Positions 33,242 to 41,660 of a DNA stretch of 64,000 nt are shown here, piece by piece. Origin of the DNA: Hirschia sp964342355 (GTDB lineage: Bacteria; Pseudomonadota; Alphaproteobacteria; Caulobacterales; Hyphomonadaceae); assembly GCA_964342355.1 (NCBI GenBank), contig CAYFFG010000016.1:17392-81391 (forward strand), written 5' to 3'. Position numbers and translations under genes: made by a program. The notes under the pieces are model-generated. The model had not been told where the DNA came from. It saw only the letters and a list, made by a program, of their open reading frames with translations, and did not search any database. Each line of letters begins with the position of its first letter. The first letter of the stretch is position 1.

Positions 33242-33934
33242 TTAACGTTGTCGGTTTTGTTCCATCCAGTGTTTCCAATCCGAATGAAGTTTGGCAATGG
33301 AACGCGGATACTTTGTCTGTATCACCCTGATCTGGCGCACACGATCCGTTCGGAAATGCCGGAAATCTCCGCGTAATTCGCACCAGCCGCAGATAATGCG
33401 CACTTCCTCGGTATAGGCTAACAAAAAGGGCCAGATTATTCGGGTGGACGCTTTGCTTTCGGCATCCTGATACTCGATCTCGACTTTGTAGCGATTCCGA
33501 ATTGCGCCCCGGATAAGCGACACATCACACGAGTCTTTTTTTCTTTCTCGAAAGCTGACCGGCGCCAGCCCGCTATCCAAGACAACAGCCTGTAACGGAT
33601 TGGGAGCAACCTGCGCCAACTTAGCGATCAGATCCTTAGCGCCGCGCGCAAGCGCATCATCGCCACGCGCCGCCACCCATTGTGCGCCAAGTGCAGCCGC
33701 CTGTAATTCGTCAGCTGTCAGCATTAAGGGAGGAAGGTCATAACCTTCTTCGAGAACGTAGCCAGTTCCCGCTTCGCCACGTATGGGCACGCGCTGGGCA
33801 ATTAACTCGGCCATGTCGCGATAAAGGGTGCGCAGAGAGATTTCCAACTCCTGAGCCAAAGCCGTCCCTGTGACCGGAGCGCGCGACCGACGCAATACCT
33901 GGATGATTTGAAACAGACGTTCTGTGCGGCGCAT
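33242..33934 (-). CDS. YafY-type HTH/WYL-domain transcriptional regulator
   Basis: DNA-binding regulator of 230 residues. The N-terminal winged helix (RRTERLFQIIQVLRRSRAPV) has recognition segment ALAQELEISLRTLYRDMAEL. The C-terminal WYL domain (about 130-215) binds ligands in this family; the diagnostic WYL tripeptide is not intact here. The gene is divergent from a glutathione S-transferase-like gene, and a repeated TGCTGACA element lies between the two. Probably it controls itself and that neighbour. Confidence 0.87.
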   Translation of the reverse strand: MRRTERLFQIIQVLRRSRAPVTGTALAQELEISLRTLYRDMAELIAQRVPIRGEAGTGYVLEEGYDLPPLMLTADELQAAALGAQWVAARGDDALARGAKDLIAKLAQVAPNPLQAVVLDSGLAPVSFRERKKDSCDVSLIRGAIRNRYKVEIEYQDAESKASTRIIWPFLLAYTEEVRIICGWCELRGDFRHFRTDRVRQIRVIQTKYPRSIAKLHSDWKHWMEQNRQR

Positions 33935-33949
33935 AAAAAAACTCAGCTC

Positions 33950-33982
33950 TGCTGACACAATGCTGACAGTATGTTGTCAGCA
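33950..33982. promoter_or_regulatory. Candidate operator for the WYL regulator
   Basis: TGCTGACA at 33950-33957 is repeated directly at 33961-33968 and inversely (TGTCAGCA) at 33975-33982. Start-to-start spacing of the direct copies is 11 bp, one helical turn. It lies immediately before the regulator start and 50 bp before the divergent GST gene. Confidence 0.65.
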
Positions 33983-34031
33983 GGGGTGGGTTAGCAAGGT
34001 GTCACCGGTGTCGTGGAAGAAAGGAAACACT

Positions 34032-34757
34032 ATGACAACCTTGTTTGGATGGGGCCCGATGTTCGGCTGTCCAGGGCCAAGCCCTTATGTTCTCAAATCC
34101 GACATGCAGCTTCAGATGCTTGGCGTCGAATTCGATCGCAAAATCGCAGACCTGGAAGCGGTGTCAAAACACAAAGCGCCTTATGTGGAAGACGAAGGTC
34201 AGATCATTCAGGATTCCAGCTTTATTCGCGCCCATTTTGAATCCAAGCTCGACAAGATCCTGGATGATTATGAAACCAATGAAGAACGCGGTGTCGCCTG
34301 GGCGCTAGAGCGTATGGCGGAAGGCCATCTTCTGACGACGATGGCTATGGAGCGTTGGCTGGTTGAAGAAAATTTTAACAAGGGCCCGCGCCTGTTTTTT
34401 ATGGACGTACCTGCAGAAATGCGTGAGCAGGTCTGCAAGGATGTCGTGGCTGAAATTGCAGCCACGCAGCAGGGCACAGGCATGGCGCGTCACTCTCGTG
34501 AGGAGCGCCTGCGTCTTGCAAAGTGGGACATTATGGCGATTGCCGCAACACTGGGGGCTAAGCCGTTCCTGATGGGCGACAAAGCATCGGCGCCAGATGC
34601 ATCAGTTTCTGCTGCGTTGATCAGTTGTGCGACAGATTATTTCGACACACCGCTTGTCGACATGGTGCGCGAATATCCCAACCTAGTTGAATACATGCAG
34701 CGTGTTGAGGAAACTTACTTTGCCGAAAACAAATGGCCTCAAATGGCTATCGCGTAA
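34032..34757 (+). CDS. Glutathione S-transferase family protein
   Basis: 241-residue GST-fold protein beginning MTTLFGWGPMFGCPGPSPYV. A thioredoxin-like N-terminal part contains EGQIIQDSSFIRAHFE (the glutathione-site Ser), and a helical C-terminal domain ends in PNLVEYMQRVEETYF. It resembles the GST_N/GST_C proteins related to metaxin or Tom37-like families. Preceded by AAAGGAAA. Divergent from the WYL regulator with a shared operator, so it is probably its regulated target. Substrate unknown. Confidence 0.78.
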   Translation: MTTLFGWGPMFGCPGPSPYVLKSDMQLQMLGVEFDRKIADLEAVSKHKAPYVEDEGQIIQDSSFIRAHFESKLDKILDDYETNEERGVAWALERMAEGHLLTTMAMERWLVEENFNKGPRLFFMDVPAEMREQVCKDVVAEIAATQQGTGMARHSREERLRLAKWDIMAIAATLGAKPFLMGDKASAPDASVSAALISCATDYFDTPLVDMVREYPNLVEYMQRVEETYFAENKWPQMAIA

Positions 34758-34822
34758 AATAATCGGTTTGTCACAAGCGTGATTCCGTTTTAGGTCGGAT
34801 GTGCATTGGTGGAGACATCACG

Positions 34823-35323
34823 ATGGACATCCGGCCTGAAAGAAACGGAGATGAGGATGCTATTCACGCGCTCACCCAGCGTGCGTTCTCAATGGTGCCT
34901 TATGCCGATGGCAATGAGCAGGACATAATCGACAAACTTCGAGAAGCGGGTGCGCTCTTTCTGTCTCTTGTTGCAGAACAGGATGGTGTTGTTGTTGGGC
35001 AAGTGACGTTTTCGCCAGTGACGGTGGGCGAAACATCTGAGAATTGGTTTGGCCTTGGTCCGATAGCGGTCAATCCTGATTATCAAAAACAAGGAATTGG
35101 CGCAGCGCTGGTCAAAGACGGTTTGAAACGACTTCAGGCGTTAAGCGCGCATGGGTGTGTAGTGATCGGTGATCCAGGTTTTTACAGCCGGTTTGGTTTT
35201 TTCGCCGACGGGTCTGTAACGTTTGGAGAGCTCGAAGCGCAATTCGTTCAGAAAATGGTCTTGAACGGGCCGGATGTGGCGGGTGAAGTGATTTATCCGC
35301 CAGCTTTTTACCCCGCGACTTGA
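34823..35323 (+). CDS. GNAT-family N-acetyltransferase (YhbS-like)
   Basis: 166-residue acetyltransferase with the acetyl-CoA loop PDYQKQGIGAALVKDGLK, preceded by GLGPIAVN, and the YhbS-like tail CVVIGDPGFYSRFGF. The acceptor is unknown. The start is the ATG after GGTGGAG; an upstream Met adds eight residues. Confidence 0.87.
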   Translation: MDIRPERNGDEDAIHALTQRAFSMVPYADGNEQDIIDKLREAGALFLSLVAEQDGVVVGQVTFSPVTVGETSENWFGLGPIAVNPDYQKQGIGAALVKDGLKRLQALSAHGCVVIGDPGFYSRFGFFADGSVTFGELEAQFVQKMVLNGPDVAGEVIYPPAFYPAT

Positions 35324-35382
35324 CCTTTCAGCACTAATCCTGTTTATACGCCGCTTCTCTGCCATAGCAGACATAACGGGTG

Positions 35383-35438
35383 GTGCGCAGACCGCCGTTG
35401 AAATCGCGGATCTCATAGGGAGGTTCGCCGGCGCGCAC
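35383..35438 (+). promoter_or_regulatory. Candidate structured leader of rpsD
   Basis: GTGCGC pairs with GCGCAC around a GC-rich 44-nt interior just before the rpsD ribosome site. Ribosomal protein S4 autoregulates its own mRNA in other bacteria; here the suggestion rests on pairing and position only. Confidence 0.3.
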
Positions 35439-35456
35439 TGAATAATGAGGTATCAT

Positions 35457-36074
35457 ATGTCACGTCGTCATTCGGCGAAGTACAAGATCGACCGCCGTGT
35501 TGGTGAAAACATCTGGGGTCGCGCAAAATCACCAATCAACAAGCGTCAGTCCCGTCCTGGTCAGCACGGCCAGCGTCGTCAGGGCAAGATGTCCGACTTC
35601 GGTACGCAGTTGATGGCCAAGCAAAAGCTGAAAGGCCACTACGGCGACATTACAGAAAAACAGTTCCGTCGTATCTACGATGAAGCTGCTCGTCGTAAAG
35701 GCAACACAGCAGAGAACCTGATCGGTCTTCTGGAATCCCGTCTTGACGCGATTGTTTACCGCGCCAAATTCGTTCCAACAATCTTTGCTGCACGTCAGTT
35801 TGTGAACCACGGCCACGTCACTGTGAACGGCAAAAAAGCAAACATCCCATCCATGCGTCTGCGTCCTGGCGATGTTGTCCAGGTTAAAGAAAAATCACGC
35901 TCAATGGCGCTGGTTCTTGAAGCGTTGGGTTCTGCTGAGCGCGACCTGCCTGACTACATTGAAGTCGAACCAAAAGACATGACTGCGACTTACATCCGCT
36001 TGCCTGAGCTGGCTGATGTGCCATACGCAGCGAAAATGGAACCAAACTTGGTGGTTGAATACTATTCATCATAA
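35457..36074 (+). CDS. rpsD: 30S ribosomal protein S4
   Basis: Primary 16S rRNA-binding protein of the small subunit, 205 residues. It starts MSRRHSAKYKIDRRVGENIW; the S4 RNA-binding domain is ESRLDAIVYRAKFVPTIFAA and following. The start is the ATG 5 bp after GAGGT; an ATG overlapping that site is in frame four codons earlier but has no ribosome site. Monocistronic with its own terminator. Confidence 0.97.
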   Translation: MSRRHSAKYKIDRRVGENIWGRAKSPINKRQSRPGQHGQRRQGKMSDFGTQLMAKQKLKGHYGDITEKQFRRIYDEAARRKGNTAENLIGLLESRLDAIVYRAKFVPTIFAARQFVNHGHVTVNGKKANIPSMRLRPGDVVQVKEKSRSMALVLEALGSAERDLPDYIEVEPKDMTATYIRLPELADVPYAAKMEPNLVVEYYSS

Positions 36075-36106
36075 TAGGTTTAACGCGTTTCTCGCGTTGG
36101 ATTTTT

Positions 36107-36138
36107 AAAACCCCGCAGCTCTGCTTGCGGGGTTTTTT
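36107..36138 (+). terminator. Rho-independent terminator of rpsD
   Basis: AACCCCGCA and TGCGGGGTT form a 9-bp stem with an 8-nt loop, followed by TTTT. Confidence 0.92.
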
Positions 36139-36218
36139 CATTGTTTGGCTTGTCAGGTCTTGTGTCGGGCGTGTAGCAAAACCGAGTTGAATTCTGCCTC
36201 AGTCAGAACGGGTGAAGT

Positions 36219-37370
36219 ATGGCGGATACCGCGACACAGTCAGGCATTTCTGCGTCGTCGGACGCTTCTAATGCGATCGAGCTGACCGTCATTATCCCAA
36301 CATTCAATGAAGTCGATAATGTTGCGCCCTTGCTTGAAAAACTCACCACAGCGCTTTCGGGGCTGCGATGGGAAGCTGTTTTTGTCGATGATGACTCCAG
36401 TGATGGAACACATCTGGCTGTGGCGGAGGCCGCAAAATCTGTCGCGAATGTGCGTCTCATCCGCCGTATTGGGCGTCGAGGGCTCTCTACAGCCGTTATC
36501 GAAGGCGCCTTAAGTTCGCTGGCGCGCTTTGTGGCTGTCATTGATGGCGACATGCAGCATGATGAAACCAAACTGGTTGAGATGCTTAATGAATTGCGAG
36601 CCGGCAAAGATCTGGCTGTGGGCACGCGTTATGCCGGAGATGGCGGCACGGGCGACTGGGACGAAACACGCGAGAACGTCAGCCGGCTTGCGACACGTCT
36701 GGCCAAACTGGTCACCGGCACGCACCTGTCAGATCCGATGAGCGGATTTTTCATGATCCGCAGAGAAGCCTTTGAAGCGTCCATGCGGCGACTGTCAGGA
36801 CAAGGGTTTAAAATCCTGTTGGATATCGTCGCATCCGCGCCCAAGCCGCTTGAAATCGTAGAAGTGCCCTATGTGTTTCAGTCACGTCAGTTTGGCGAGA
36901 GCAAGCTGGATTCCATGGTGGCCGTTGAATACGCCATGCTGCTAATCGACAAAACGATCGGTAATGTGATCCCGGTTCGGTTCTTTATGTTTTCCCTTGT
37001 GGGCGGATTAGGGTTGTTCGTCCACATGGCAGTGCTGACGAGCGCGCACCAGCTTGCTGACGCCTCATTCGCTGTCGCACAGGCGACCGCGACGATTGTT
37101 GCGATGGGGTTCAACTTTTTCCTCAACAATATGCTCACCTATCGGGATAAGCGACTAAAGGGGCTACGCGACGTATTCGTTGGGTTGATCAGCTTTTATC
37201 TGGTGTGCAGCCTTGGCGCTGTCGCCAATGTCGGCGTGGCCAACTTCATGTTTGAAAAAGATTATGCCTGGTGGCTTTCAGGTGTGGCGGGCGTGCTGGT
37301 AGGCGCAGTCTGGAATTATGCTGCAACCTCAGTGTTTACATGGGGCGGCAAGAAAAAGACTGCGCATTAA
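36219..37370 (+). CDS. Polyprenyl-phosphate glycosyltransferase fused to GtrA domain
   Basis: 383-residue fusion. Residues about 20-245 form a GT2 dolichol-phosphate mannosyltransferase-like domain with TVIIPTFNEVDN, DDDSSDGT and VIDGDMQHDE. Residues about 250-375 form a four-span GtrA-like domain (FFMFSLVGGLGLFVHMAVL ... GFNFFLNNMLTYRDKR). Such proteins charge an undecaprenyl-phosphate carrier with a sugar and help it across the inner membrane for glycan or lipid A decoration. Transcribed with PPK2 downstream at a 72-bp gap, without evident functional link. Confidence 0.9.
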   Translation: MADTATQSGISASSDASNAIELTVIIPTFNEVDNVAPLLEKLTTALSGLRWEAVFVDDDSSDGTHLAVAEAAKSVANVRLIRRIGRRGLSTAVIEGALSSLARFVAVIDGDMQHDETKLVEMLNELRAGKDLAVGTRYAGDGGTGDWDETRENVSRLATRLAKLVTGTHLSDPMSGFFMIRREAFEASMRRLSGQGFKILLDIVASAPKPLEIVEVPYVFQSRQFGESKLDSMVAVEYAMLLIDKTIGNVIPVRFFMFSLVGGLGLFVHMAVLTSAHQLADASFAVAQATATIVAMGFNFFLNNMLTYRDKRLKGLRDVFVGLISFYLVCSLGAVANVGVANFMFEKDYAWWLSGVAGVLVGAVWNYAATSVFTWGGKKKTAH

Positions 37371-37442
37371 GCGGCTTGCCTCAAGCGTCAGTTTAAAGGC
37401 AAACTTTCTAGCAACGCCAGTATAAGAGAAAGCTTCATCATC

Positions 37443-38273
37443 ATGTTTGAAACGCCAAGCATCAAAGAGGTGCGCAAAGCCACCTGTGTTCAGCCTGGCG
37501 ACAAGATAAAATTAGATGATTTTCCAACGCACGGACGCGAACTGTTTCCCGATCGTGATCATGCAAAGCGGACCATGATGGATGATGCGCTGGCGATAGA
37601 TGAATTTCAGGACCGGCTCTACGCTGAAAAGAAGCAAAGCCTATTGGTCGTGTTTCAGGGCATTGATACGTCTGGCAAGGATGGAACAACGAAGGCGGTG
37701 TTCTCACAGACCTCTCCTTTGGGGCTGCGGGTGCATGCATTTGGCAAACCATCGTCAAACGAGCTGGCGCGCGATTACCTTTGGCGTGTTCACAATGTCG
37801 CCCCCCGAAAAGGCGAAGTCGCGATCTTCAATCGCTCCCATTATGAGGATGTGCTGGTTGTTCGGGTCCATGAACTTGTCCCCATAGAACAGGTTGAAGA
37901 ACGCTACGAACAGATCAACAATTTTGAAGAGCACCTGACAGAAAACGGCGTGACCATCCTGAAATGCATGCTGCACATTTCAAAAGACACGCAGCGTGAG
38001 CGCCTGATCGAACGACTTGAAAACCCGAACAAGCGCTGGAAATTCAATCCGGGAGATTTGGATGATCGTGCGAAATGGGATGAATTTCAGGACGCTTATG
38101 AGCGTGTGCTTAATCAGTGCTCGACGAAACACGCGCCTTGGCATGTCATTCCATCTGACAGCCGATCACGCAGAAAAGCCATCGCTGCTAGGTTGGTGCG
38201 CGGCGCGCTGGAAGACATGGATCCTAAGATTCCAGATCCAGGCTACAGGCCGGAACAGTTTGACATCAAATAA
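37443..38273 (+). CDS. Polyphosphate kinase 2 family protein
   Basis: PPK2-type polyphosphate:nucleotide phosphotransferase, 276 residues. It has the Walker A region FQGIDTSGKDGTTK, the lid segment with RDYLWRVH, and Walker B IFNRSHYEDVLVVR. It uses polyphosphate to phosphorylate nucleoside mono- or diphosphates. The short N-terminus and these motifs suit the class that can act on AMP and ADP, but class assignment is inferred. Convergent with the DUF4332 gene, 10 bp apart. Confidence 0.92.
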   Translation: MFETPSIKEVRKATCVQPGDKIKLDDFPTHGRELFPDRDHAKRTMMDDALAIDEFQDRLYAEKKQSLLVVFQGIDTSGKDGTTKAVFSQTSPLGLRVHAFGKPSSNELARDYLWRVHNVAPRKGEVAIFNRSHYEDVLVVRVHELVPIEQVEERYEQINNFEEHLTENGVTILKCMLHISKDTQRERLIERLENPNKRWKFNPGDLDDRAKWDEFQDAYERVLNQCSTKHAPWHVIPSDSRSRRKAIAARLVRGALEDMDPKIPDPGYRPEQFDIK

Positions 38274-38283
38274 TGCAAGTAGG

Positions 38284-40452
38284 CTAAGCGAACGCTGCCT
38301 GGGCTTCTTCAATCCAGTCGTAAATCTCTTCCTGATCGACTTCGGTGCCATTATCGGCAAGCCGGGACCCTTTAGGTGACTTGAGGAAAGTCGTCGCCGC
38401 TTTCAACAGATCGCTTGCTGATGCTTCTGCTAAGTCTTCCACACAGCGCACGCCTGCGCCGACTAGAATTTGCGCATCGTGCACACGCAAGCTCGGCATG
38501 TCGATCATCAGTAATGTCTGATCCTGCCAGTCCGTCAGCGTCTCTGATGTCATGTAACGAGAGTTCAAACGTTCAGCGAGTTTGTCCGTGTTGGCCTGAA
38601 TGAGATCGCCAGTGGTGTTGATCCCAACCTTGTTGAGCCGCGCAGCGGTCTTTTTGCCAATGGAAGGCGCGTCCACAATCGGCGAGGCCATTGTAAGCGA
38701 GCCTCGGCGGCTAGATTTTAAAAGTTCGTCTTCATCGACCAGATCGTCTTCAGCTTCATCAGGCGCTTCAGTTTTCTGCGCCACTTTGGGCTCTGGAGCC
38801 GGGGTCCGAGGAGGGACTTCAGGTTCAAGCTTGGCGTCTTCCAGCGGTTCAAAATCAACATCAATTGGTTCGGAACTCACGTCCGGTTTTGTCTTAATTT
38901 CCGCAGACGTTTCAGTCTGTTCAGACGGCTTCATATCCGCCTGTACTTTGATCTTTGGCTTAGCAGGAGAGTGCTTTTCAGCTGCCTGCTCTAGCGCCTT
39001 GGCTTCGATCTCAGCCTGCTCCCGCGCTTTGCGGTCTGCGGTCGCATTTGCAGCGCGAAGGGCGGCAATCGCTTCTGCGGCTTCAGCTTCTTCCTTAGCG
39101 GTGCGCTTAGCTAGTTTCGCTTTGGTCTTTTCTTCCTTGGCTTTTAGCTCGGCCAACCGCTTTTCTTCACGCTGACGTTTTGCGTCTTCTTCAGCTTTGA
39201 GTTTGGCGGCTTTTTCAGCCTCGATCTCACGCTGTTTTTCTTCTGCTAAGCGCTGCTTTTCAGCCTCATCCTGACGCTTCTTCGCTTCAGCCAGACGAAG
39301 CTTTTCAGCTTTCTCTGCTTCCAGGGCCTTTGCCTTGGCTTCCTGAGCGGCCTTTTCTTCGGCGGCACGTGCTGCTTTGGCTGTTTTTGCCTCTTCAGCC
39401 TGTTTTTGTTTCAGCGCCTTTTTGTCGATAACAGGCTCGTCTCTCACTGGAGATGTTTCAACCGCAACCTGGCTAGCGCTGTTGCGCGCCACATGTTTGG
39501 TGCCAATCTTGCGCATACGCTGGGCGTCCAGCTCTTTAAGCGGCATGCGCAGAACTTGTTGAGCGTGCATTTTGCGGATCGCTTTGTCGTCATCAGGCAG
39601 GGCCTTGATGACCTTGCCTGTCTTGCGCAGCTCTTTGTACATAGCTTCAACAATGCGACGATCGCCTGCGTCATCCAGCTTCTTGGTGATCCAGCGCACA
39701 GGGATGTCCAGTGTGGCAAGGAAACCGTTGAGTGTCAGGTTAGACTTTGGCGGTTTGACAGCGGCTTCTGCAAACGCCCGGTCAAATATCGCGGCCAGTC
39801 CTGACGTGGCGTAAGCAATTAGGTCTGAAATGATCTCAAGCAGCGTTTCGTCCAGCCCGTCTTCAGGCGACTTTACGCCGACATCCAGATTATAATGATC
39901 AATCAGGGTTTGGTAATGCGGGTGGGAGACTTCTGCGCCTGCGCGCACCATCCCGGATACAAAATTGACGCCTTCGCCAGTTGGAACCTCTGGGTATCCC
40001 TTCGCCTGAATGCGACGCTCAAGTTCTCCATGGGATTTTGCAATCGACCATTCCAGCGCCCGGTGCATCGCGCCTTCTTCTTCGGTTTGGCCAGTGTGAA
40101 ACGGTTGGATCGGGTCGGCGTAGTAGTGGCTCATCACGCCGAGTGCGTAGACAGCATCGCTCCAACGCTTTGCTTTGAGCGCCATGACAGCTTTGCCATA
40201 CCACTCCGCCGCCGCGTCGCGTGCGCCGCCCCATTCGCCTTCGCTGATATGCAGGACGTGGTTCTTGAAATCTTTAAAGTCGGTATCTGGCGCTTTAGCC
40301 CCTGAGAGCAGGTCCTGATGCAGCACTAGCATGAGGTCATGCCATCGCTCTGCATGTTCGCCTTTTATCAACGACAACGCGTTGATCGCGATGTGGTGGT
40401 GGGTCGAGCGGCAGCGGTGCGCGCGGATCACACGAAGAAGGAGCGAAGACAT
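38284..40452 (-). CDS. Zinc-PLC/nuclease-like domain with long coiled coil and C-terminal DUF4332
   Basis: 722-residue multi-domain protein. Residues 1-230 resemble the helical zinc phospholipase C/S1-P1 nuclease fold, with THHHIAINAL, VMSHYYADPIQPFHT and the HRALEW segment. Residues about 345-490 are a highly charged Ala/Glu/Lys coiled coil. Residues about 600-722 match DUF4332, tandem helix-hairpin-helix units that could bind DNA (IGKKTAARLNKVGINTTGDL). No signal peptide is evident, which is unusual for a zinc PLC. Preceded by AAGGGAAG. Catalytic activity is unproven. Confidence 0.72.
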   Translation of the reverse strand: MSSLLLRVIRAHRCRSTHHHIAINALSLIKGEHAERWHDLMLVLHQDLLSGAKAPDTDFKDFKNHVLHISEGEWGGARDAAAEWYGKAVMALKAKRWSDAVYALGVMSHYYADPIQPFHTGQTEEEGAMHRALEWSIAKSHGELERRIQAKGYPEVPTGEGVNFVSGMVRAGAEVSHPHYQTLIDHYNLDVGVKSPEDGLDETLLEIISDLIAYATSGLAAIFDRAFAEAAVKPPKSNLTLNGFLATLDIPVRWITKKLDDAGDRRIVEAMYKELRKTGKVIKALPDDDKAIRKMHAQQVLRMPLKELDAQRMRKIGTKHVARNSASQVAVETSPVRDEPVIDKKALKQKQAEEAKTAKAARAAEEKAAQEAKAKALEAEKAEKLRLAEAKKRQDEAEKQRLAEEKQREIEAEKAAKLKAEEDAKRQREEKRLAELKAKEEKTKAKLAKRTAKEEAEAAEAIAALRAANATADRKAREQAEIEAKALEQAAEKHSPAKPKIKVQADMKPSEQTETSAEIKTKPDVSSEPIDVDFEPLEDAKLEPEVPPRTPAPEPKVAQKTEAPDEAEDDLVDEDELLKSSRRGSLTMASPIVDAPSIGKKTAARLNKVGINTTGDLIQANTDKLAERLNSRYMTSETLTDWQDQTLLMIDMPSLRVHDAQILVGAGVRCVEDLAEASASDLLKAATTFLKSPKGSRLADNGTEVDQEEIYDWIEEAQAAFA

Positions 40453-40667
40453 GGCAGCTTCCCTTGGAGCAGCGTTAGAGCAAATTCACTTCGATGATTT
40501 CAGCCAACTACTGGGGCGAAAGTGTCGTGATTTGTCTTTCTGAAGAGTAAATAGATACGGAAAAAATTGCCGACTGTGGGTGTATTTGCAGTAACCTTTG
40601 CCTATTTGGATGATAGGAAAAGGGCGCAATTAATCGCGTACACAGAAGATTGGCGGGGAGCATCGAC

Positions 40668-41660
40668 TTGATACCTATATCCATTTTAGACTTGTCTCCA
40701 ATCAAACAGGACCAGTCGATCAGCCAGTCATTCGCTGAATCTTCCGCGCTCGCTAAAACCGCTGATGAGCTGGGCTTTAACCGTTACTGGTTTGCTGAAC
40801 ACCACAATATTCCCAGCGTCGCCAGCGCAGCGACCGCTGTTCTGATCGGACATATCGCTGGGCAAACCTCGCGTATTCGGGTCGGCGCAGGCGGTATAAT
40901 GCTGCCCAATCATGCGCCGCTGACAATTGCTGAACAGTTTGGAACATTAGAAGCTATCTATCCCGGGCGGACTGATCTTGGCCTTGGCCGTGCGCCAGGC
41001 GGTGACATGAACACTGCTAGAGCTTTGCGTCGCACAATGCATGGCAGTGACGACAGTTTCCCACGTGATGTGCTGGAGCTGTTGGAGTATTTTAAAACAC
41101 ACGATGCGCCGCGCCCCGTGATAGCTATTCCGGGTGAGGGGGCAAACGTTCCCGTGTGGATTTTAGGGTCCAGCCTGTTTGGCGCGCAAATGGCGGCGCA
41201 TTATGGATTGCCATACGCATTTGCTTCGCACTTTGCCCCACAAATGCTGGAAGAAGCCGTTCATGCCTATCGGACGGGTTTCAGGCCGTCAGAGTATATG
41301 GATCAGCCATATTTCATGATGGCGTGCAATGTGGTGGCGGCTGACACAGATGATGAGGCAAAACTCATTTTTACGTCCCAACAGCAGGCTTTCATCAATC
41401 TGCGCACAGGCAATGCTGGACCGGTGCCGCCGCCAAATCCGAATTTTATACCACCGCCTGGCGGGCAGGCTGTTCTCGACAGTGTTCTGCGTTATTCAGC
41501 TGTCGGTTCGGCGGAGACGGTCAAGGCGCGCCTCAGCAGTTTCATAGATCAGGTGAAACCGGACGAACTGATCATGTCAGCGTCCGGTTACACGCTTGAT
41601 GCGCGTCGCAGATCACTTGCGTTGGTAAGCGAGACGATGGGGCTGAATCAGCCTTCATAA
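40668..41660 (+). CDS. LLM-class flavin-dependent oxidoreductase
   Basis: Luciferase-like monooxygenase family protein of 330 residues. It opens with ISILDLSPI and carries the YWFAEHHNIPSVASAATAV segment, VGAGGIMLPNHAPL and the phosphate-binding DLGLGRAPGG. FMN or F420 is the expected cofactor; the substrate is unknown. The TTG start is 7 bp after GGGGAG; an earlier TTG lies inside that site. Overlaps the convergent rimO by 13 bp. Confidence 0.87.
   Translation: MIPISILDLSPIKQDQSISQSFAESSALAKTADELGFNRYWFAEHHNIPSVASAATAVLIGHIAGQTSRIRVGAGGIMLPNHAPLTIAEQFGTLEAIYPGRTDLGLGRAPGGDMNTARALRRTMHGSDDSFPRDVLELLEYFKTHDAPRPVIAIPGEGANVPVWILGSSLFGAQMAAHYGLPYAFASHFAPQMLEEAVHAYRTGFRPSEYMDQPYFMMACNVVAADTDDEAKLIFTSQQQAFINLRTGNAGPVPPPNPNFIPPPGGQAVLDSVLRYSAVGSAETVKARLSSFIDQVKPDELIMSASGYTLDARRRSLALVSETMGLNQPS

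Noticed and set aside
38600..39175. A Ser/Ala-rich 191-codon frame opposite the coiled-coil region
   Set aside because: Arises from the Glu/Ala/Lys codons read in reverse; no export signal or motif.
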